DNA of 22,009 nucleotides from an uncultured Holdemanella sp. (GTDB lineage Bacteria; Bacillota_I; Bacilli_A; Erysipelotrichales; Erysipelotrichaceae): the NCBI RefSeq assembly GCF_934772795.1, contig NZ_CAKVMR010000039.1, positions 1 to 22,009 on the forward strand, in the 5' to 3' direction. This document shows positions 21,674 through 22,009 of the stretch, piece by piece. Positions within the stretch are counted from its first letter, which is position 1. Every line of letters begins with the position of its first letter. The notes under the pieces were generated by a model. That model was not told where the DNA came from and made no database searches. It saw nothing but the letters and a program-made list of their open reading frames with translations. Both the position numbers and the translations under genes were made by a program.

Positions 21674-22009
21674 TTATCTTTGGACGCGGCCTGAACCGTC
21701 TCCACCAGCTAATTTCAACACTTCATCCATGCTCACCATGTTGAAATCACCTTCAATTGAATGTTTTAAACAACTTGCAGCTACCGCAAATTCGATTGTG
21801 GATTGTGCATCATATCCTTCCAAACATGCCGCAATCAATCCAGCTCCAAAGCTGTCTCCACCACCGACTCTGTCTACGATCTGCATCTTGTATTTCTTTG
21901 AGAAATAGTAATCTTTTCCATCATACAACATGGCTGACCAGTTGTTGATGTTGGCATTGATAGACTCTCTTAATGTAATAGCTACTTTTTCAAATCCAAA
22001 GCGACGTGT
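21674..22009 (-). CDS. kdgK: 2-keto-3-deoxygluconate kinase, C-terminal part (cut by window edge)
   Basis: The frame is open from the right edge and encodes the last 112 residues of a PfkB-family sugar kinase, ending GGDGSGRVQR. VDRVGGGDSFGAGLIAACL holds the PfkB signature with the catalytic aspartate in GGGDSFGAG. The segments FGFEKVAITLRESINANINN and KHSIEGDFNMVSMDEVLKL match the Bacillota 2-keto-3-deoxygluconate kinases, which phosphorylate KDG in uronate and pectin breakdown. The ATG at 21931 is internal (LRES...NWSAMLYDG), since the frame continues upstream with conserved sequence. No partner gene such as the KDPG aldolase is visible downstream; it would be sought beyond the right edge. 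Confidence 0.88.
   Translation of the reverse strand, partial: TRRFGFEKVAITLRESINANINNWSAMLYDGKDYYFSKKYKMQIVDRVGGGDSFGAGLIAACLEGYDAQSTIEFAVAASCLKHSIEGDFNMVSMDEVLKLAGGDGSGRVQR

Noticed and set aside
21637..21748. Plus-strand short frame with AGGAG before an ATG near 21640
   Set aside because: It is antisense to the conserved C-terminus of kdgK, shows no recognisable product and has no promoter.

Overview
The window is AT-rich chromosomal DNA from a low-GC Gram-positive bacterium (Bacillota). The order rodZ/ymfM-like, pgsA, cinA/pncC, recA is the classical Firmicutes arrangement. The small gut-type membrane genes, the Ntn hydrolase, the 2-keto-3-deoxygluconate kinase and the overall style suggest a gut commensal of the Erysipelotrichia type. 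That placement is an inference from gene content; no rRNA or other phylogenetic marker was compared.

Layout, left to right. At 1-575 is the N-terminal part of a DDE transposase (minus strand, cut by the window edge), followed by the DbpA-type RNA helicase (minus). A divergent short unknown gene comes next, then a tight plus-strand operon of three predicted hydrolases: a transglutaminase-fold protein, a class I glutamine amidotransferase of the PuuD/C26 type and an S10 carboxypeptidase (2656-6115). A bidirectional terminator separates this from a long minus-strand block, read from 11373 down to 6144: RodZ-like protein, PgsA, stand-alone PncC, RecA, a terminator-like hairpin, PncA and PncB. PncC, PncA and PncB all recycle pyridine nucleotides, so recA sits inside an NAD-salvage neighbourhood. 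Divergent from rodZ is a plus-strand pair, a NYN/PIN-like nuclease candidate and MsrA, which ends in a hairpin shared with the convergent minus-strand operon YitT - HAD phosphatase - BaiN-family flavoprotein.

The right half is entirely minus strand. It holds a membrane-anchored Ntn hydrolase of the choloylglycine hydrolase/N-acylethanolamine amidase type, co-transcribed with a MarR regulator from a promoter bracketed by two 19-bp palindromes. It also holds a Bax-inhibitor-1 membrane protein, an SPFH/Band 7 protein with a ribbon-helix-helix partner and a palindrome inside its promoter, type I dehydroquinate dehydratase (AroD), a decayed IS200/IS605 TnpB fragment with a right-end hairpin, two small membrane proteins, and the C-terminal part of KdgK at the edge.

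The genome style is compact. Neighbouring genes overlap by 1-41 nt, several terminator hairpins contain the stop codon of the gene they end, and many promoters are extended -10 (TGnTATAAT) types very close to the start codon. No tRNA, rRNA, CRISPR array or riboswitch was recognised. The best candidates for new biology are the self-regulated Ntn-hydrolase/MarR unit, the three-hydrolase operon, and the SPFH/ribbon-helix-helix unit.
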